The notes under the pieces are model-generated. The model did not search any database. It saw only the letters and a list, made by a program, of their open reading frames with translations, and was not told the origin of the DNA. From NCBI RefSeq assembly GCF_001595985.1, contig NZ_LOJJ01000008.1, forward strand, positions 1-64,000: a stretch of DNA of 64,000 nucleotides, read 5' to 3'. Of the stretch, positions 50,252 through 59,895 are shown piece by piece. This stretch comes from Polynucleobacter sinensis (GTDB lineage: Bacteria > Pseudomonadota > Gammaproteobacteria > Burkholderiales > Burkholderiaceae). Both the position numbers and the translations under genes were made by a program. The first letter of the stretch is position 1; each line of letters starts with the position of its first letter.

Positions 50252-51223
50252 GTGATTAATAAAACCATTAAAAAAATAGCAATCAGTTCCCTGTTAGTGC
50301 CTTTTATTTTTGGTACGGCATTTGCTGCATACCCAGATAAGCCCATCAAGATGTTGATTGGCTATGCCCCAGGGAGTTCAACCGATATTGTTGGCAGAAT
50401 GGTTGCCAATGAATTGAGCGTTGCCTTAAAGCAGCCTGTGATTGTTGAGAATCGCGGAGGGGCTGCGGGAAGTTTGGCAGCTGATGCGGTTGCGAAGAGT
50501 GCCCCAGATGGCTACACCATTTTGTTCGCGCAGAATGGTTTGGCAATCAATGTGGCTGCAAATCCCAAATTACCATTTAATGGTCAAAAAGATTTGGCGC
50601 CAGTTGTAGGAGTTGCTGCCACTCCTCACATATTGATTGTGAATAACAATTTAAAAGCAAAAAATGTAGTTGAATTGGTTGCGATGCTCAAAGCTGATCC
50701 TGGAAAGATGAGTTATGGCTCATCTGGAATTGGTAATTCAGATCACATGGCTGGAGAGTTATTGTTGGCGACCACTGGTACACAGGCTATCCATATCCCT
50801 TATAAAGGAGGCGCTCCTGCTGCAACTGACTTGATGGGCGGTCAAATTGATTTTTACTTCGCGGGTATGCCGGTAGGGCTGCCTTTATACAAAGGTGAGA
50901 AGGTAAATGCTTTAGCTGTGACAAGTAAAAACCGTTTTAGTGGTGCCCCCGAAGTGCCCACAATGCAAGAAGGTGGTGTGAAAGGTTACGAGATGTCCTT
51001 GTGGCAGGGAATATTTGTTCCTGCTGGCACGCCTGCTGCAATCGTTGGCACCTTGAATAATACCGTTCTAAAAATTCTGGAAACACCAGAAATGAAGGAG
51101 CGTTTTGTGAAGGCAGGCGTTCAGATTGCGCCTATGAATACCCAGCAATTTGCCGATTTATATAATTCTGATATCGCAAGATGGAAAGTAGTGATCGAGA
51201 AGGCAAAAATTAAACTCGATTAA
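50252..51223 (+). CDS. Bug-family tripartite tricarboxylate receptor
   Basis: 323 residues, GTG start with a strong GGAGGAG ahead. Signal peptide ending FGTAFAAYPD. YPDKPIKMLIGYAPGSSTDIVGRMVANELSVAL and IVENRGGAAGSLAADAVAKSAPDGYTI are the Bug signatures; the ligand is probably the sugar acid of the preceding operon. No TctA or TctB genes are near. Confidence 0.9.
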   Translation: MINKTIKKIAISSLLVPFIFGTAFAAYPDKPIKMLIGYAPGSSTDIVGRMVANELSVALKQPVIVENRGGAAGSLAADAVAKSAPDGYTILFAQNGLAINVAANPKLPFNGQKDLAPVVGVAATPHILIVNNNLKAKNVVELVAMLKADPGKMSYGSSGIGNSDHMAGELLLATTGTQAIHIPYKGGAPAATDLMGGQIDFYFAGMPVGLPLYKGEKVNALAVTSKNRFSGAPEVPTMQEGGVKGYEMSLWQGIFVPAGTPAAIVGTLNNTVLKILETPEMKERFVKAGVQIAPMNTQQFADLYNSDIARWKVVIEKAKIKLD

Positions 51224-51250
51224 TATTCATCAATCAGTGCAATAAATATC

Positions 51251-51286
51251 CGGGATATTGACGAAAGTTGATATCCCGTTTTTATT
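51251..51286 (+). terminator. Terminator with GAAA tetraloop after the Bug gene
   Basis: CGGGATATTGAC and GTTGATATCCCG pair over 12 positions (two G-T) around a GAAA tetraloop; TTTTTATT follows. Confidence 0.8.
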
Positions 51287-51415
51287 GAGGTCATTCATTA
51301 ATGATGCATCCTCCAGATCTGGCGATTTTCCTAGGGTTAACATGAATAACACCTTTTCCGAATAGCAATAAGCACATTATCATTAGCTTTTCACATATCT
51401 TCTGACTGGTCTCTT

Positions 51416-52822
51416 ATGGGAAGTATTAAGCAAGACATCAAGGAAACCTATTTAGGTCTCTATGAGACCATCCAAGAGAAGTGGGGCGATTTCACTCAAT
51501 TTTTGATGGAGGCTTGGCCCTTACTGGTAATTCTGTTGGTGGGCTTAATGGGTGTTTGGTGGTATGCCGACCCGCCACCGCCAAGACATGTGCTGATGGC
51601 AACGGGGCAACCCGGAGGTTCTTATTACGTTCTCGGAGAGAAGTACGCAGCCTTTTTTAAGAAAAAAGGCATCACTCTTGAGTTGCTAACCACCAATGGT
51701 GCTGAGGAAAATGTGACTCATCTGGTGGATCGCAAGGATCCCGTGCAGGCGGCTTTTGTGCAGGCGGGTGCTTTTAATCCGCATGAAGTGACTGGCGTAC
51801 AAACATTGGGCACCATCTCCTATGATCCCATCTGGTTGTTTTATCGTGGATCTGAGATTAAGGCTACAGATTTTCAGGAAATTAGAGCGAAATCCCAATA
51901 TTTTCTGAACTCTAGAATGTCTATTGGCGCCAAGGGTAGTGGAACTTATGCGCAAGCAATGCACATTTTGAAGGCAAGTGGATTTGATAAGGGCGCTCAT
52001 TTCTTGTACCTCTCGGGAGCTGAGTCGGTTGAAGCCTTGCAAAAAGGAGAAATTGACGCAGCATTCATCGTTGATGCCTATGAGGCGCCCAATGTGCAGA
52101 AATTACTCGCCGACCCAAATATTCACTTATCAGCATTCCCTCGGGCCGAGGCGTACTCTCGCTTGCTTCCTTACATGCAAATCTTGAAAGTGCCAACAGG
52201 GGCATTTAGTTTGGAGCGCAATTTTCCTTCGGTTGATATCAAGCTGATGGCCTCAACCACCAATTTATTGATAGATGACCGCATGCATCCAGCCCTGCAA
52301 TTCTTATTTTTGGAGGCTGCACGCGAAATTAATGGACGCGCCACTTTCTTCTCTAGTCATGGCGAATTTCCCTCTTTCAAAAATACTGGTCTTCCAGAAA
52401 GCCCTGTTGCTCTTCATTATGAAAAAAATGGCTCACCGCTTTTGATGACCTTCTTTCCTTTTTGGTTGGCTGAGTTAATTAATCGACTGGTTTTTGTCTT
52501 GCTGCCATTTTGCGCTGTTGCGTATCCTGTCTTGCTGACATTACCCGGCTATCGTAATAAACGTCTGCGTAGAAAAATTGATAGGCTGTACGGAACTTTA
52601 AGGCTGTATGAGCGTGAATTGACGGAGAATTTTCAGGCTGAAAAAAAGGATCTCTATTTGAAAAAGCTAGATCTATTGGAGTATGAAGCTTTGCAACTAC
52701 AGATCCCTAAAAGCATGTCTGGTGATTACTACGCCTTGCGTAGCAGCATCGACTATGTCCGAAACTGCCTTAACCGAGGCGTACAACCTTACCAAGTTCA
52801 GGAGTCGGAAGTCTCTATTTAA
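51416..52822 (+). CDS. TAXI family TRAP transporter solute-binding protein, membrane-anchored
   Basis: 468 residues. A membrane segment (AWPLLVILLVGLMGVWWYA) opens the protein, followed by the TAXI fold (VLMATGQPGGSYYVLGEKYAAFFKKKG, GAKGSGTYAQAMHILKASG). A second hydrophobic region (LAELINRLVFVLLPFCAVAYPVLLTL) and a charged C-terminal coil extend beyond the normal 320-residue TAXI protein. No TRAP permease is nearby. Confidence 0.78.
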   Translation: MGSIKQDIKETYLGLYETIQEKWGDFTQFLMEAWPLLVILLVGLMGVWWYADPPPPRHVLMATGQPGGSYYVLGEKYAAFFKKKGITLELLTTNGAEENVTHLVDRKDPVQAAFVQAGAFNPHEVTGVQTLGTISYDPIWLFYRGSEIKATDFQEIRAKSQYFLNSRMSIGAKGSGTYAQAMHILKASGFDKGAHFLYLSGAESVEALQKGEIDAAFIVDAYEAPNVQKLLADPNIHLSAFPRAEAYSRLLPYMQILKVPTGAFSLERNFPSVDIKLMASTTNLLIDDRMHPALQFLFLEAAREINGRATFFSSHGEFPSFKNTGLPESPVALHYEKNGSPLLMTFFPFWLAELINRLVFVLLPFCAVAYPVLLTLPGYRNKRLRRKIDRLYGTLRLYERELTENFQAEKKDLYLKKLDLLEYEALQLQIPKSMSGDYYALRSSIDYVRNCLNRGVQPYQVQESEVSI

Positions 52823-52823
52823 A

Positions 52824-53282
52824 TCATTCATTTTCCCCAGACTTGCTGGGGAATTTGAATGAAGCGTAGCGAACAACAGCATTGGCGATCGCTAATACAA
52901 GAATGGTTATACCCATTAGCAAGATAGCCATGTCTGCCTCATGCTTGGTGTTGACAAGATCAATAATGAGACGTGTCACGGCAGTGATGGCAACATAGAT
53001 CAAAAAGCGGACTGGCATATGGTTTGTCTTGAAATAAATACCGACCATCGCACCAATCTCTAAATAGATAAATAGCAGGAGTAGGTCTTCAATAGATGCG
53101 GAGCCTTTAGAGACCATGCCCATGAATGCCACCGCGGCCGACCAAACTGTTGCAGCCCCAATTCCAAACAAAGCAATCCGGTGAAAGAGTGAGACAAATA
53201 AATTTCCAATCGGAACTGTCCAGCGCTCGATAGCCTCTTCAATTTTGTGAGCATCTTTGGGGGTGCGTTGGGGCATATTCAT
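52824..53282 (-). CDS. PsiE family membrane protein
   Basis: 152 residues, four hydrophobic helices. The pattern LLLLFIYLEIGAMVGIYFKTNHMPVRFLIYVAITAVTRLIIDL is the phosphate-starvation-inducible PsiE core. Function unknown. It is convergent with the TAXI gene (1 bp gap). Confidence 0.88.
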   Translation of the reverse strand: MNMPQRTPKDAHKIEEAIERWTVPIGNLFVSLFHRIALFGIGAATVWSAAVAFMGMVSKGSASIEDLLLLFIYLEIGAMVGIYFKTNHMPVRFLIYVAITAVTRLIIDLVNTKHEADMAILLMGITILVLAIANAVVRYASFKFPSKSGENE

Positions 53283-53348
53283 GGGGGCTCTCCTGAATTC
53301 TTTAATTTGTCCATTCCAGTATATTTCTCAATTCCTATAAAAGGATAT

Positions 53349-53377
53349 AAAAAAAGAGGCCCAAAGGCCCCTTTTTT
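53349..53377 (-). terminator. Terminator after fccB
   Basis: A-rich arm with GAGGCC, loop CAAA, then GGCCCC and a T run; on the minus strand this ends the fccAB operon. Confidence 0.65.
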
Positions 53378-53395
53378 CCTTGCTCTTGACGCAAA

Positions 53396-54670
53396 TCAAG
53401 CCAAACTGTCTGCCCAGATATTGTGAGCCCAACCCCAGGCGTAAACACCCTCAAGAGTGGATGGGGCAGGGGATAGGCCTCCCGATCCAGGCACTGTTTT
53501 GAAAGTCTTTTCAGCAGCGTTGTACTGATGGACGCTGGCAACATGAACTACTTCCTTGTCATTCACAAAGCTGTAGCAGGTATTGGTTAAGACTGGTGCT
53601 GGGTTCACTTCCCAGCCACTTAACTCAGCCACAATTGCGGCAGCCGCTACTTTGGCATGCTGGTTAGCCATGTGGCCTGACTTAGGCATTAATGGAGCAA
53701 TCTGAATGGAATCCCCTAAAACATGGATGTCTTTACGAGCAGTGGATTCAAAATTGAGGAAATTCACATTTACCCAGCGACCATTAGAGTTTGCTAAGCC
53801 AGACTTCACGGCAATATCACCAGCGCTCATCGCTGGCAAGAGATTGAGAACATCACCCTTGATGTCATCCTGCACTTCGAGCTTGACCGTTTTAGTCTTA
53901 GCATCCACAGCCGTAACATTATGTTTAGGAAGGTACTCAATGATTCCAGCGTACTGCTCAGCCCAAACCTTTTTAAACAATCCGCCTTTGGAAGTGACAT
54001 CCTGATTGGCATCTAAGATCAGTACTTTAGACTTGGCTTTGTGCTGCTTTAGATAATTAGCAACTTGGCAGGCACGCTCATACGGCCCTGGAGGGCAGCG
54101 ATAAGGCGCCTCAGGAATGCTAATGATAAATGTGCCACCATCACGCATCGCTGCAAGTTGTTTGTGTAGCGCAACAGTTTCCGCTCCGGCCTTCCAGGCT
54201 TGTAAGGTCACACCATCTTTGTTAGCTTGTGCAAGACCTTCAATGCTATTCATCATGAGAGATACGCCAGGTGACACCACTACCTTGTCGTAACGCAAGG
54301 TTTTTCCTGATGCAAGTTTGACAGTTTTCTTATCGGCATCAATGCTACTGACGCTATCTTGAATGATCTTAATGCCGTGTCGCTTACTTAAGTTGTCGTA
54401 TGAGGAAGTGATCTCAGCCATATTGCGTGAGCCACCCACTACTAGATTGGATAGTGGGCATGATACGAAAGAGGCATTTGGCTCAATCAAAGTAACGCGA
54501 GCCGTATTATTTGATAAAAGACGGAGATATTTAGCTGCAGTTGCTCCACCATAGCCGCCCCCGATGACTAAAATTTCTGCTTTTTGTAAGTTAGCGCGAG
54601 CTTGGGTAGAAAATCCAGCGAGTAAGCCAATTGCGGCAGCGCCTTGACCAATAAAATGTCGACGATCCAT
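53396..54670 (-). CDS. fccB: Flavocytochrome c sulfide dehydrogenase, flavoprotein subunit
   Basis: 424 residues. A Tat-type signal (MDRRHFIGQGAAAIGLLAG) precedes FAD binding by ILVIGGGYGGATAAKYLRLL. Cys residues in FVSCPLSN and APYRCPPGPYERAC match those that handle sulfide and contact flavin. The last 70 residues form the FCSD flavin-binding domain (NTCYSFVNDKEVVHVASVHQ). It oxidises sulfide to sulfur in the periplasm and passes electrons to the adjacent cytochrome. Confidence 0.88.
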   Translation of the reverse strand: MDRRHFIGQGAAAIGLLAGFSTQARANLQKAEILVIGGGYGGATAAKYLRLLSNNTARVTLIEPNASFVSCPLSNLVVGGSRNMAEITSSYDNLSKRHGIKIIQDSVSSIDADKKTVKLASGKTLRYDKVVVSPGVSLMMNSIEGLAQANKDGVTLQAWKAGAETVALHKQLAAMRDGGTFIISIPEAPYRCPPGPYERACQVANYLKQHKAKSKVLILDANQDVTSKGGLFKKVWAEQYAGIIEYLPKHNVTAVDAKTKTVKLEVQDDIKGDVLNLLPAMSAGDIAVKSGLANSNGRWVNVNFLNFESTARKDIHVLGDSIQIAPLMPKSGHMANQHAKVAAAAIVAELSGWEVNPAPVLTNTCYSFVNDKEVVHVASVHQYNAAEKTFKTVPGSGGLSPAPSTLEGVYAWGWAHNIWADSLA

Positions 54671-54679
54671 GGTGCCTCC

Positions 54680-55009
54680 TTATTGTTTTTTGCCAAGTTG
54701 ATTGGCAATGGTAGTGAGTTGTTCGTCAGAGTAGCCCTTGGCTAACTGAGGCATGATGGTGCCTTCACGGGCACCCGACTTAAATGCTTTGAGTTGGGCA
54801 AGCATTTGTTCGCTTGTCAGGTTGTTGATCAATGGCATCCCACCATCAACCACGCCTTTTCCATCGGTGCCATGACAATTGGCGCAAGTAGCTGCTAGGC
54901 TACGTTTGTAGAGCGTATCGGCATTTTGCGCAATACTTGCTCCACTCCATTGGCTAAGACCCACAAGGGCACTAGCTAGCAGAATAGGTTTTAAATACTT
55001 CACTCGCAT
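54680..55009 (-). CDS. fccA: Flavocytochrome c sulfide dehydrogenase, cytochrome subunit (class I cytochrome c)
   Basis: ATG 55009 with GGAG upstream; 109 residues. Signal peptide ends SGASIAQN. The haem motif is CANCHGTDGKG; a late Met (TIMPQLAKGYSDEQL) is a likely axial ligand. Single-haem form, smaller than two-haem FccA. It lies 9 bp before fccB and would accept its electrons. Confidence 0.82.
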   Translation of the reverse strand: MRVKYLKPILLASALVGLSQWSGASIAQNADTLYKRSLAATCANCHGTDGKGVVDGGMPLINNLTSEQMLAQLKAFKSGAREGTIMPQLAKGYSDEQLTTIANQLGKKQ

Positions 55010-55185
55010 AGGAATAGTCTCCGTCTTACATGCAAATTGTTGATGGGTAATGCTCAATGGCTCTATCTTAATCAGCCAGGCGCCAAATTGGTGGTTTTAC
55101 TTAGATTGATTTTCAATAAGCTCAGAAGGAAAAGTGGGTTTAAATGGGCTCAGAATGCAGGCTTTGTGATGAAGCCCTATAAACT

Positions 55186-56913
55186 ATGGGTATGCGAAGC
55201 TCTTTTACCTACCGCAGTGCAGTACTAATCCTCATTCTGGGTATATTTACCTATCTTTATGGTTTAGATAGCCGCTTTGCTCCAAAAAATGGGGACGAGT
55301 ACCCCTATATGCATATTGTTCGTCTGACGGCGGATGCGGGGTCATGGTTGCCATTGCAGTCTGAAATGGATGGCATTAAAAATACCAAGCCACCACTAAT
55401 ATTTTGGGGGGGTATTGCAAGCACTCATTGGGCTGCGGATTGGTCTTTATTTGCGCTTCGTTGGCCAAGTGTGCTCTATACAGCATTCACTGCTTTTTTC
55501 TTATTCTTGGCAGTTGCACGTTTTAGCGGAAAAAAACAAACGGGTTTGCTTGCGGCTTTACTTTGGCTCGCTTTTTTTGCTACTTACCGTTATGGCCGAC
55601 CCTTTTTAACTGACCCTCCTGAAGTGTTTTGGTTGAGCTTGCCATTCTTTGGACTTTTGTATTGGGGCAAGAGTGCTTTCAATTCAAAGCTGCTGTTTCC
55701 GGTGATGGCGGGCATCTCCCTTGGGATGGCCTTATTGTCCAAATCTTTTGCCTATATCGTGCCGGCCTCTTTTGCATTAGGCCTGTTCTATTGGCGTTGG
55801 CGTGAGTGGAGTATTTCAAAGGTCCTGGTACGGGATGCTTACAAGCTCATCTTGATTGCATTATTAAGCTTAGGCGTCTTTGCACTTTGGTTTGTTTTGG
55901 ATCCATCTCCTGAAGCAATCTGGAAGGAATTTGTATTGGGGGAGAACGCGGCTAAGTTTGAGGCTCGTAGCTCCCACTATTTTTTAGATCTCATTCGTGG
56001 TGGCGATAGCATTTGGATGCTAATTCTGACTACTTTGGCGAATGCCGGCTTATTGACGTTTGTTTTGATTTCGACGCTCATCCAGTGTTGGCGTCAACGT
56101 CGCTTTCTGTCTCTGGAAGAGGCGCTGCTATTGCTTTTGGTTTTAGCCTTCTTCATTGTTTTTAGTTTGCCTAGTCAGCGTTCGGGGCGTTATTTGTTGC
56201 CAGTGATGCCAGCCTTTGCAGCTTTGATAGCGCTGCATTGGGATCGCTTGCCCTTATGGGGATTTCGGATAGCGTTGCTATTGCAGTTGATTTTGATCGC
56301 CACTCTTGCTTGGGTGGGAGGAAATCTCCAGTTATCAAACTTCTTGGGGCAGCCTAATATTTGGAATTACTCTTATTGGCATTGGGCCCTTGTCTGTGCA
56401 TCGCTATTACTCATCATTGTGGGGCTTGCTCACCAAAATCGCACCAAGACATTGGCTTTAGCCGGCTGCTTTCTGAGTTATTGCATATTGACTAGTAGCT
56501 TATCGCCACTAGAGGGGGCTTTGGGTCGATATGATCAGGCAACGATTGAGCGGGTATCTCGACAGGATATTTGGGTGCCATGCGACTATCGAGCTAAAGA
56601 CGAGGAGTATCGACTTTTACTACCAGGAACAAAGCTTCACGGCTATCTTGCAAAAGATGCCGGAGATGCTCGCTTGCTAAGTGATACTTATCCTTTAGTC
56701 GCAGTTCAATCGCCGATTGGGATTGAGCCAGAGCTTTGCGAATCATGCCAAATTATTGGTCGGCGCATGGAGATGCGCGCACGCCACTCTAATGCGGAGA
56801 TTTTGGCAATGGTTCAAGGCCAGATTGGGCAACATCTATTTGTTAATGAATATTTAATTTTGACTCCAGCAAAGATTGAATTGCCTTTATCTGGGAAGGA
56901 CGCCTGCCGATGA
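55186..56913 (+). CDS. ArnT/PMT-like GT-C glycosyltransferase
   Basis: 575 residues, about 12 helices. The first periplasmic loop KNGDEYPYMHIVRLTADAGSWLPLQSEMDGIKNTKPPLIFW carries the Asp-Glu of ArnT/PMT enzymes, and RYGRPFLTDPPEVFWLSLPFFGLLYW follows. Related enzymes use polyprenyl-phosphate sugars to modify lipid A or proteins. It shares a 4-bp overlap with the next gene. Confidence 0.82.
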   Translation: MGMRSSFTYRSAVLILILGIFTYLYGLDSRFAPKNGDEYPYMHIVRLTADAGSWLPLQSEMDGIKNTKPPLIFWGGIASTHWAADWSLFALRWPSVLYTAFTAFFLFLAVARFSGKKQTGLLAALLWLAFFATYRYGRPFLTDPPEVFWLSLPFFGLLYWGKSAFNSKLLFPVMAGISLGMALLSKSFAYIVPASFALGLFYWRWREWSISKVLVRDAYKLILIALLSLGVFALWFVLDPSPEAIWKEFVLGENAAKFEARSSHYFLDLIRGGDSIWMLILTTLANAGLLTFVLISTLIQCWRQRRFLSLEEALLLLLVLAFFIVFSLPSQRSGRYLLPVMPAFAALIALHWDRLPLWGFRIALLLQLILIATLAWVGGNLQLSNFLGQPNIWNYSYWHWALVCASLLLIIVGLAHQNRTKTLALAGCFLSYCILTSSLSPLEGALGRYDQATIERVSRQDIWVPCDYRAKDEEYRLLLPGTKLHGYLAKDAGDARLLSDTYPLVAVQSPIGIEPELCESCQIIGRRMEMRARHSNAEILAMVQGQIGQHLFVNEYLILTPAKIELPLSGKDACR

Positions 56914-58145
56914 GTCGCGTGATTGCTTTTTGTGCCTTGCTGCTTGCTGCAGTTTTGGGTTATCTACATATTGATAGTCGTCCAGCATGGGCGCCATTCG
57001 CCATTGAAAAACCGGTCTTTAATTCTGATGAAACCCAAGAGTTTGAGGCCATTGAGATCAGCAAATCCTCCCGACTCAGTAAGCAAGCATTACCCACCAA
57101 AACGGCCCCAGTAATCTTGCGGATGGATTGGCTGCCAGATACAGGAGCACCGTCAGTACACGCCGCCTCGCTCATTGCCTTAAAAGATGGCGCAATCAGA
57201 GCATTCTGGTTTGCAGGCAGTAGAGAAGGCGCCCCAGATGTTGTCATTAATACTGCTGTCTATGATCCTCGTGCCACGCGTTGGAGTGCGCCAACCGTAG
57301 TGATGGATCGTGTTGGAGCGGAAAGAGGTTTATCACGCTATATCGCGAAACTGGGTAATCCTGTTCCCGCAAGAATGGCGGATGGCCGCATGCAATTATT
57401 TTTCGTGACCGTATCTATTGGTGGTTGGGCTGGTAGTTCAATCTCCACAATGATTTCTGATGATGAGGGTTTGACATGGAGTCAGCCGCAGCGTTTGATT
57501 ACCTCCCCCTTAATTAATTTAAGCACTCTGGTCAAATCACCGCCCCTACAGTTTGCAGATGGCCGCCTTGGTTTGCCGGCATATCATGAGTGGATTGGAA
57601 GATTTGGTGAGTTCTTAAGAGTTGAGGCGAGTCAAGTGATTGATAAGCGTCGCATGAGTTCCGGTAGGGGCGCCATTCAGCCTGTGGTGTTTGTAGACGG
57701 CGAGCAAGAAGCTAGTGCGTTCTTTCGTCAAACGCGTTCAAGCTCTCAGTTAAAGCAAGTTCCAGTGAGTGACACCAAAGATGCTGGTCAATCATGGAAG
57801 GTTTCTGAGGATCTCGCAATACCTAATCCCAATTCAGCGCTGGCTGCTTTGACTCTAGCAAGCGGTGCTCGTGTCATGGTGCTCAATAATATTGAAACAG
57901 GTCGCTATCGCTTGGTGATGGTGATGCGCGCAGCACAATCATCTCCATGGAAGGTAATTCAGACCCTAGAGGATGACGAATCTTTGGCAAATGATCAGCG
58001 TCGTGAGTACTCATATCCGTATTTGATTTCAGCAAACGGGAATGATGTGCATTTGGTATATACCTGGGATAGAAAAAAAATCCGTCATGTGTATTTTCCA
58101 TCAACATGGTTTAAGCAGGCTCTAGAGAAACCAGAGGTCCAATGA
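56910..58145 (+). CDS. Sialidase-like (BNR/Asp-box) protein
   Basis: 411 residues. N-terminal membrane anchor (VIAFCALLLAAVLGYLHI), then a predicted propeller. Two Asp boxes are visible: SDDEGLTW and TKDAGQSW. The propeller part begins VHAASLIALKDGAIRAFWFAGSREG. Family members cleave sialic-acid-type sugars or simply bind glycans. Coupled at both ends to the ArnT-like and membrane genes. Confidence 0.8.
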   Translation: MSRVIAFCALLLAAVLGYLHIDSRPAWAPFAIEKPVFNSDETQEFEAIEISKSSRLSKQALPTKTAPVILRMDWLPDTGAPSVHAASLIALKDGAIRAFWFAGSREGAPDVVINTAVYDPRATRWSAPTVVMDRVGAERGLSRYIAKLGNPVPARMADGRMQLFFVTVSIGGWAGSSISTMISDDEGLTWSQPQRLITSPLINLSTLVKSPPLQFADGRLGLPAYHEWIGRFGEFLRVEASQVIDKRRMSSGRGAIQPVVFVDGEQEASAFFRQTRSSSQLKQVPVSDTKDAGQSWKVSEDLAIPNPNSALAALTLASGARVMVLNNIETGRYRLVMVMRAAQSSPWKVIQTLEDDESLANDQRREYSYPYLISANGNDVHLVYTWDRKKIRHVYFPSTWFKQALEKPEVQ

Positions 58146-58765
58146 TGAATACATACATGCAAACGATAGCCCTGATAGAGATGTCAATTACCTGCGCGAT
58201 GGTGTTGATTTGGTGTTTTCAGAAGGTGCTGCAAACCCAGATGTCATTAACAGTTCGCCTTGTTCTATTGCTGCTGTTAGGCAACCTCTTTTTTTGGCCC
58301 CTAGGACTCTCACTCGAGTTACCCTTGGCAGCCTACGTTCGTGGCGTGACAGGCGACCTCAGTATCGTTTCAATGCTATTGCTGTGGAGCAGTATATTGC
58401 TCTCGGTTAAGGATGTCCCAATGGGGGTGAAGATTTGGATTGCGTTGCTGGCGATCATTTTTTATCCCTTAGCATTGGGCTTCGGAATGTTTGATCCCTA
58501 CGTATGGGGATATGGAAGTTTTGGATTTTTGATTGCAGTGATTATTTTTGGCTTGCTCTGTGGTCTTGCTGGATGGGTCTGGGGTGTTTGGTTAATTTCG
58601 TTGGCCATCATGGCCTGGGCCGCGCACTGGCATGAGTCTACAAATCTATGGGACTACTTGCTCGACCCTTTCTTGGCTGTCTGGTCAGTATGCGCGATTA
58701 TTACGTTCATTTATCAAAGGCGTCGCGCAAAAACTCAGTCTGGCTACTTATTTAGAGCGGGTTAA
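58142..58765 (+). CDS. Hypothetical multi-pass membrane protein of the ArnT-sialidase operon
   Basis: 207 residues, six or so hydrophobic helices, ending in a basic tail (YQRRRAKTQ). I recognise no family. Overlaps the previous gene by 4 bp, so its role is probably in the same glycan pathway. Confidence 0.7.
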   Translation: MMNTYMQTIALIEMSITCAMVLIWCFQKVLQTQMSLTVRLVLLLLLGNLFFWPLGLSLELPLAAYVRGVTGDLSIVSMLLLWSSILLSVKDVPMGVKIWIALLAIIFYPLALGFGMFDPYVWGYGSFGFLIAVIIFGLLCGLAGWVWGVWLISLAIMAWAAHWHESTNLWDYLLDPFLAVWSVCAIITFIYQRRRAKTQSGYLFRAG

Positions 58766-58795
58766 GTTTTATAGCCCGTAGTGTTTAGGGGTAAC

Positions 58796-58824
58796 AAAAA
58801 AGCCAGCGATCTGCTGGCTTTTTT
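58796..58824. terminator. Bidirectional terminator
   Basis: AAAAAAGCCAGC, loop GATCT, GCTGGCTTTTTT: a perfect 12-bp arm with A/T runs on both sides, between convergent genes. Confidence 0.85.
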
Positions 58825-58843
58825 GTTGACTGCTATTCCAGGA

Positions 58844-59848
58844 TTAATCTGGAATATTTGCTTTACGGATGACTGGGCCCCAAACGTTGATCTCTTTATC
58901 AAGATGATCTTTTAGGCCTTTTGCAGAGATCTTATCTGCTGACACAATATCAATATTGGAATCTTCTAAACGCTTCTTCACGTCAGGAGTATTCAATGCT
59001 TTCTTGAGAGCGGCATTGATTTTGTCCAAAATTGGCTGAGGAGTGCCTTTAGGAGCGTAAACACCATGCCATACCTTCACCTCAAAGCCTTTGAGGCCTT
59101 GTTCGTTTAAGGTTGGAACATTCGGAATTGCTGGTAAGCGCTTCATAGTGGTTGTACCAAACGCCTTCACGCGACCATCCTTGATGTAAGGAATGGTTTG
59201 TGTAGTTTGGTCACACAAGAGATCGACTTGACCGCCTAAGAGGTCTGTCAAAGCAGGGCCTGTCCCTTTGTAAGGGATGTTGGTCAATTTCACACCCATG
59301 CGGCTTTGGAATAGCAGGCCGCAAAGCTGTGACACTGCTCCAGGGCCAGCATTGGCCATGGTAACTTTTGAGCCATTTGCCTTGATGTAGGCTTCTAATT
59401 CTTTGAAGTTATTGGCAGGCAAATCTTTCTTGCCCAAGAGGACCATTGGAACGTCAGCTACTTGACCAATGTATTCAAAGCTCGTCATCGGATCGTATGG
59501 GAGTTTGTCGTACAGTGCATTCGCTGTTGCCATGCCCATGTGGTGAATGTAAATCGTGTATCCATCTGGCGCAGCACGTGCCACTTTGGTGGAGGCAATT
59601 GTGCCGCCAGCACCTGGAACGTTCTCAACCACTACCGTCTGACCAAGAGCTTGGCCCATTGGAACAGCAATCAATCGTGCGATGGAGTCTGTTGGGCCAC
59701 CAGCCGCAAATGGAACGATCAACTGAATTGATTTCGTTGGCCAGTCTTTTTGGGCGGATGCAATATTGCTACCCAGCAATGCGCTAGCGCTGATAGCAGC
59801 GGCGATGCCAGCGAAAATAGTTTTCTTCAATTTCATGTAAGTCTCCAT
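58844..59848 (-). CDS. Bug-family tripartite tricarboxylate receptor
   Basis: 334 residues. Signal peptide ending SNIASAQKDWP. WPTKSIQLIVPFAAGGPTDSIARLIAVPMGQALGQTVVVENVPGAGGTIASTKVARAAPDGYTI is the Bug signature. Last gene of a putative operon with the CoA-ester lyase, MmgE/PrpD and hydratase genes, which suggests that a di- or tricarboxylate is its ligand. Confidence 0.9.
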   Translation of the reverse strand: METYMKLKKTIFAGIAAAISASALLGSNIASAQKDWPTKSIQLIVPFAAGGPTDSIARLIAVPMGQALGQTVVVENVPGAGGTIASTKVARAAPDGYTIYIHHMGMATANALYDKLPYDPMTSFEYIGQVADVPMVLLGKKDLPANNFKELEAYIKANGSKVTMANAGPGAVSQLCGLLFQSRMGVKLTNIPYKGTGPALTDLLGGQVDLLCDQTTQTIPYIKDGRVKAFGTTTMKRLPAIPNVPTLNEQGLKGFEVKVWHGVYAPKGTPQPILDKINAALKKALNTPDVKKRLEDSNIDIVSADKISAKGLKDHLDKEINVWGPVIRKANIPD

Positions 59849-59895
59849 AAATGTGTAATACCTGTTAATTTTGCCATCTTTAGCATTTGCGATGT

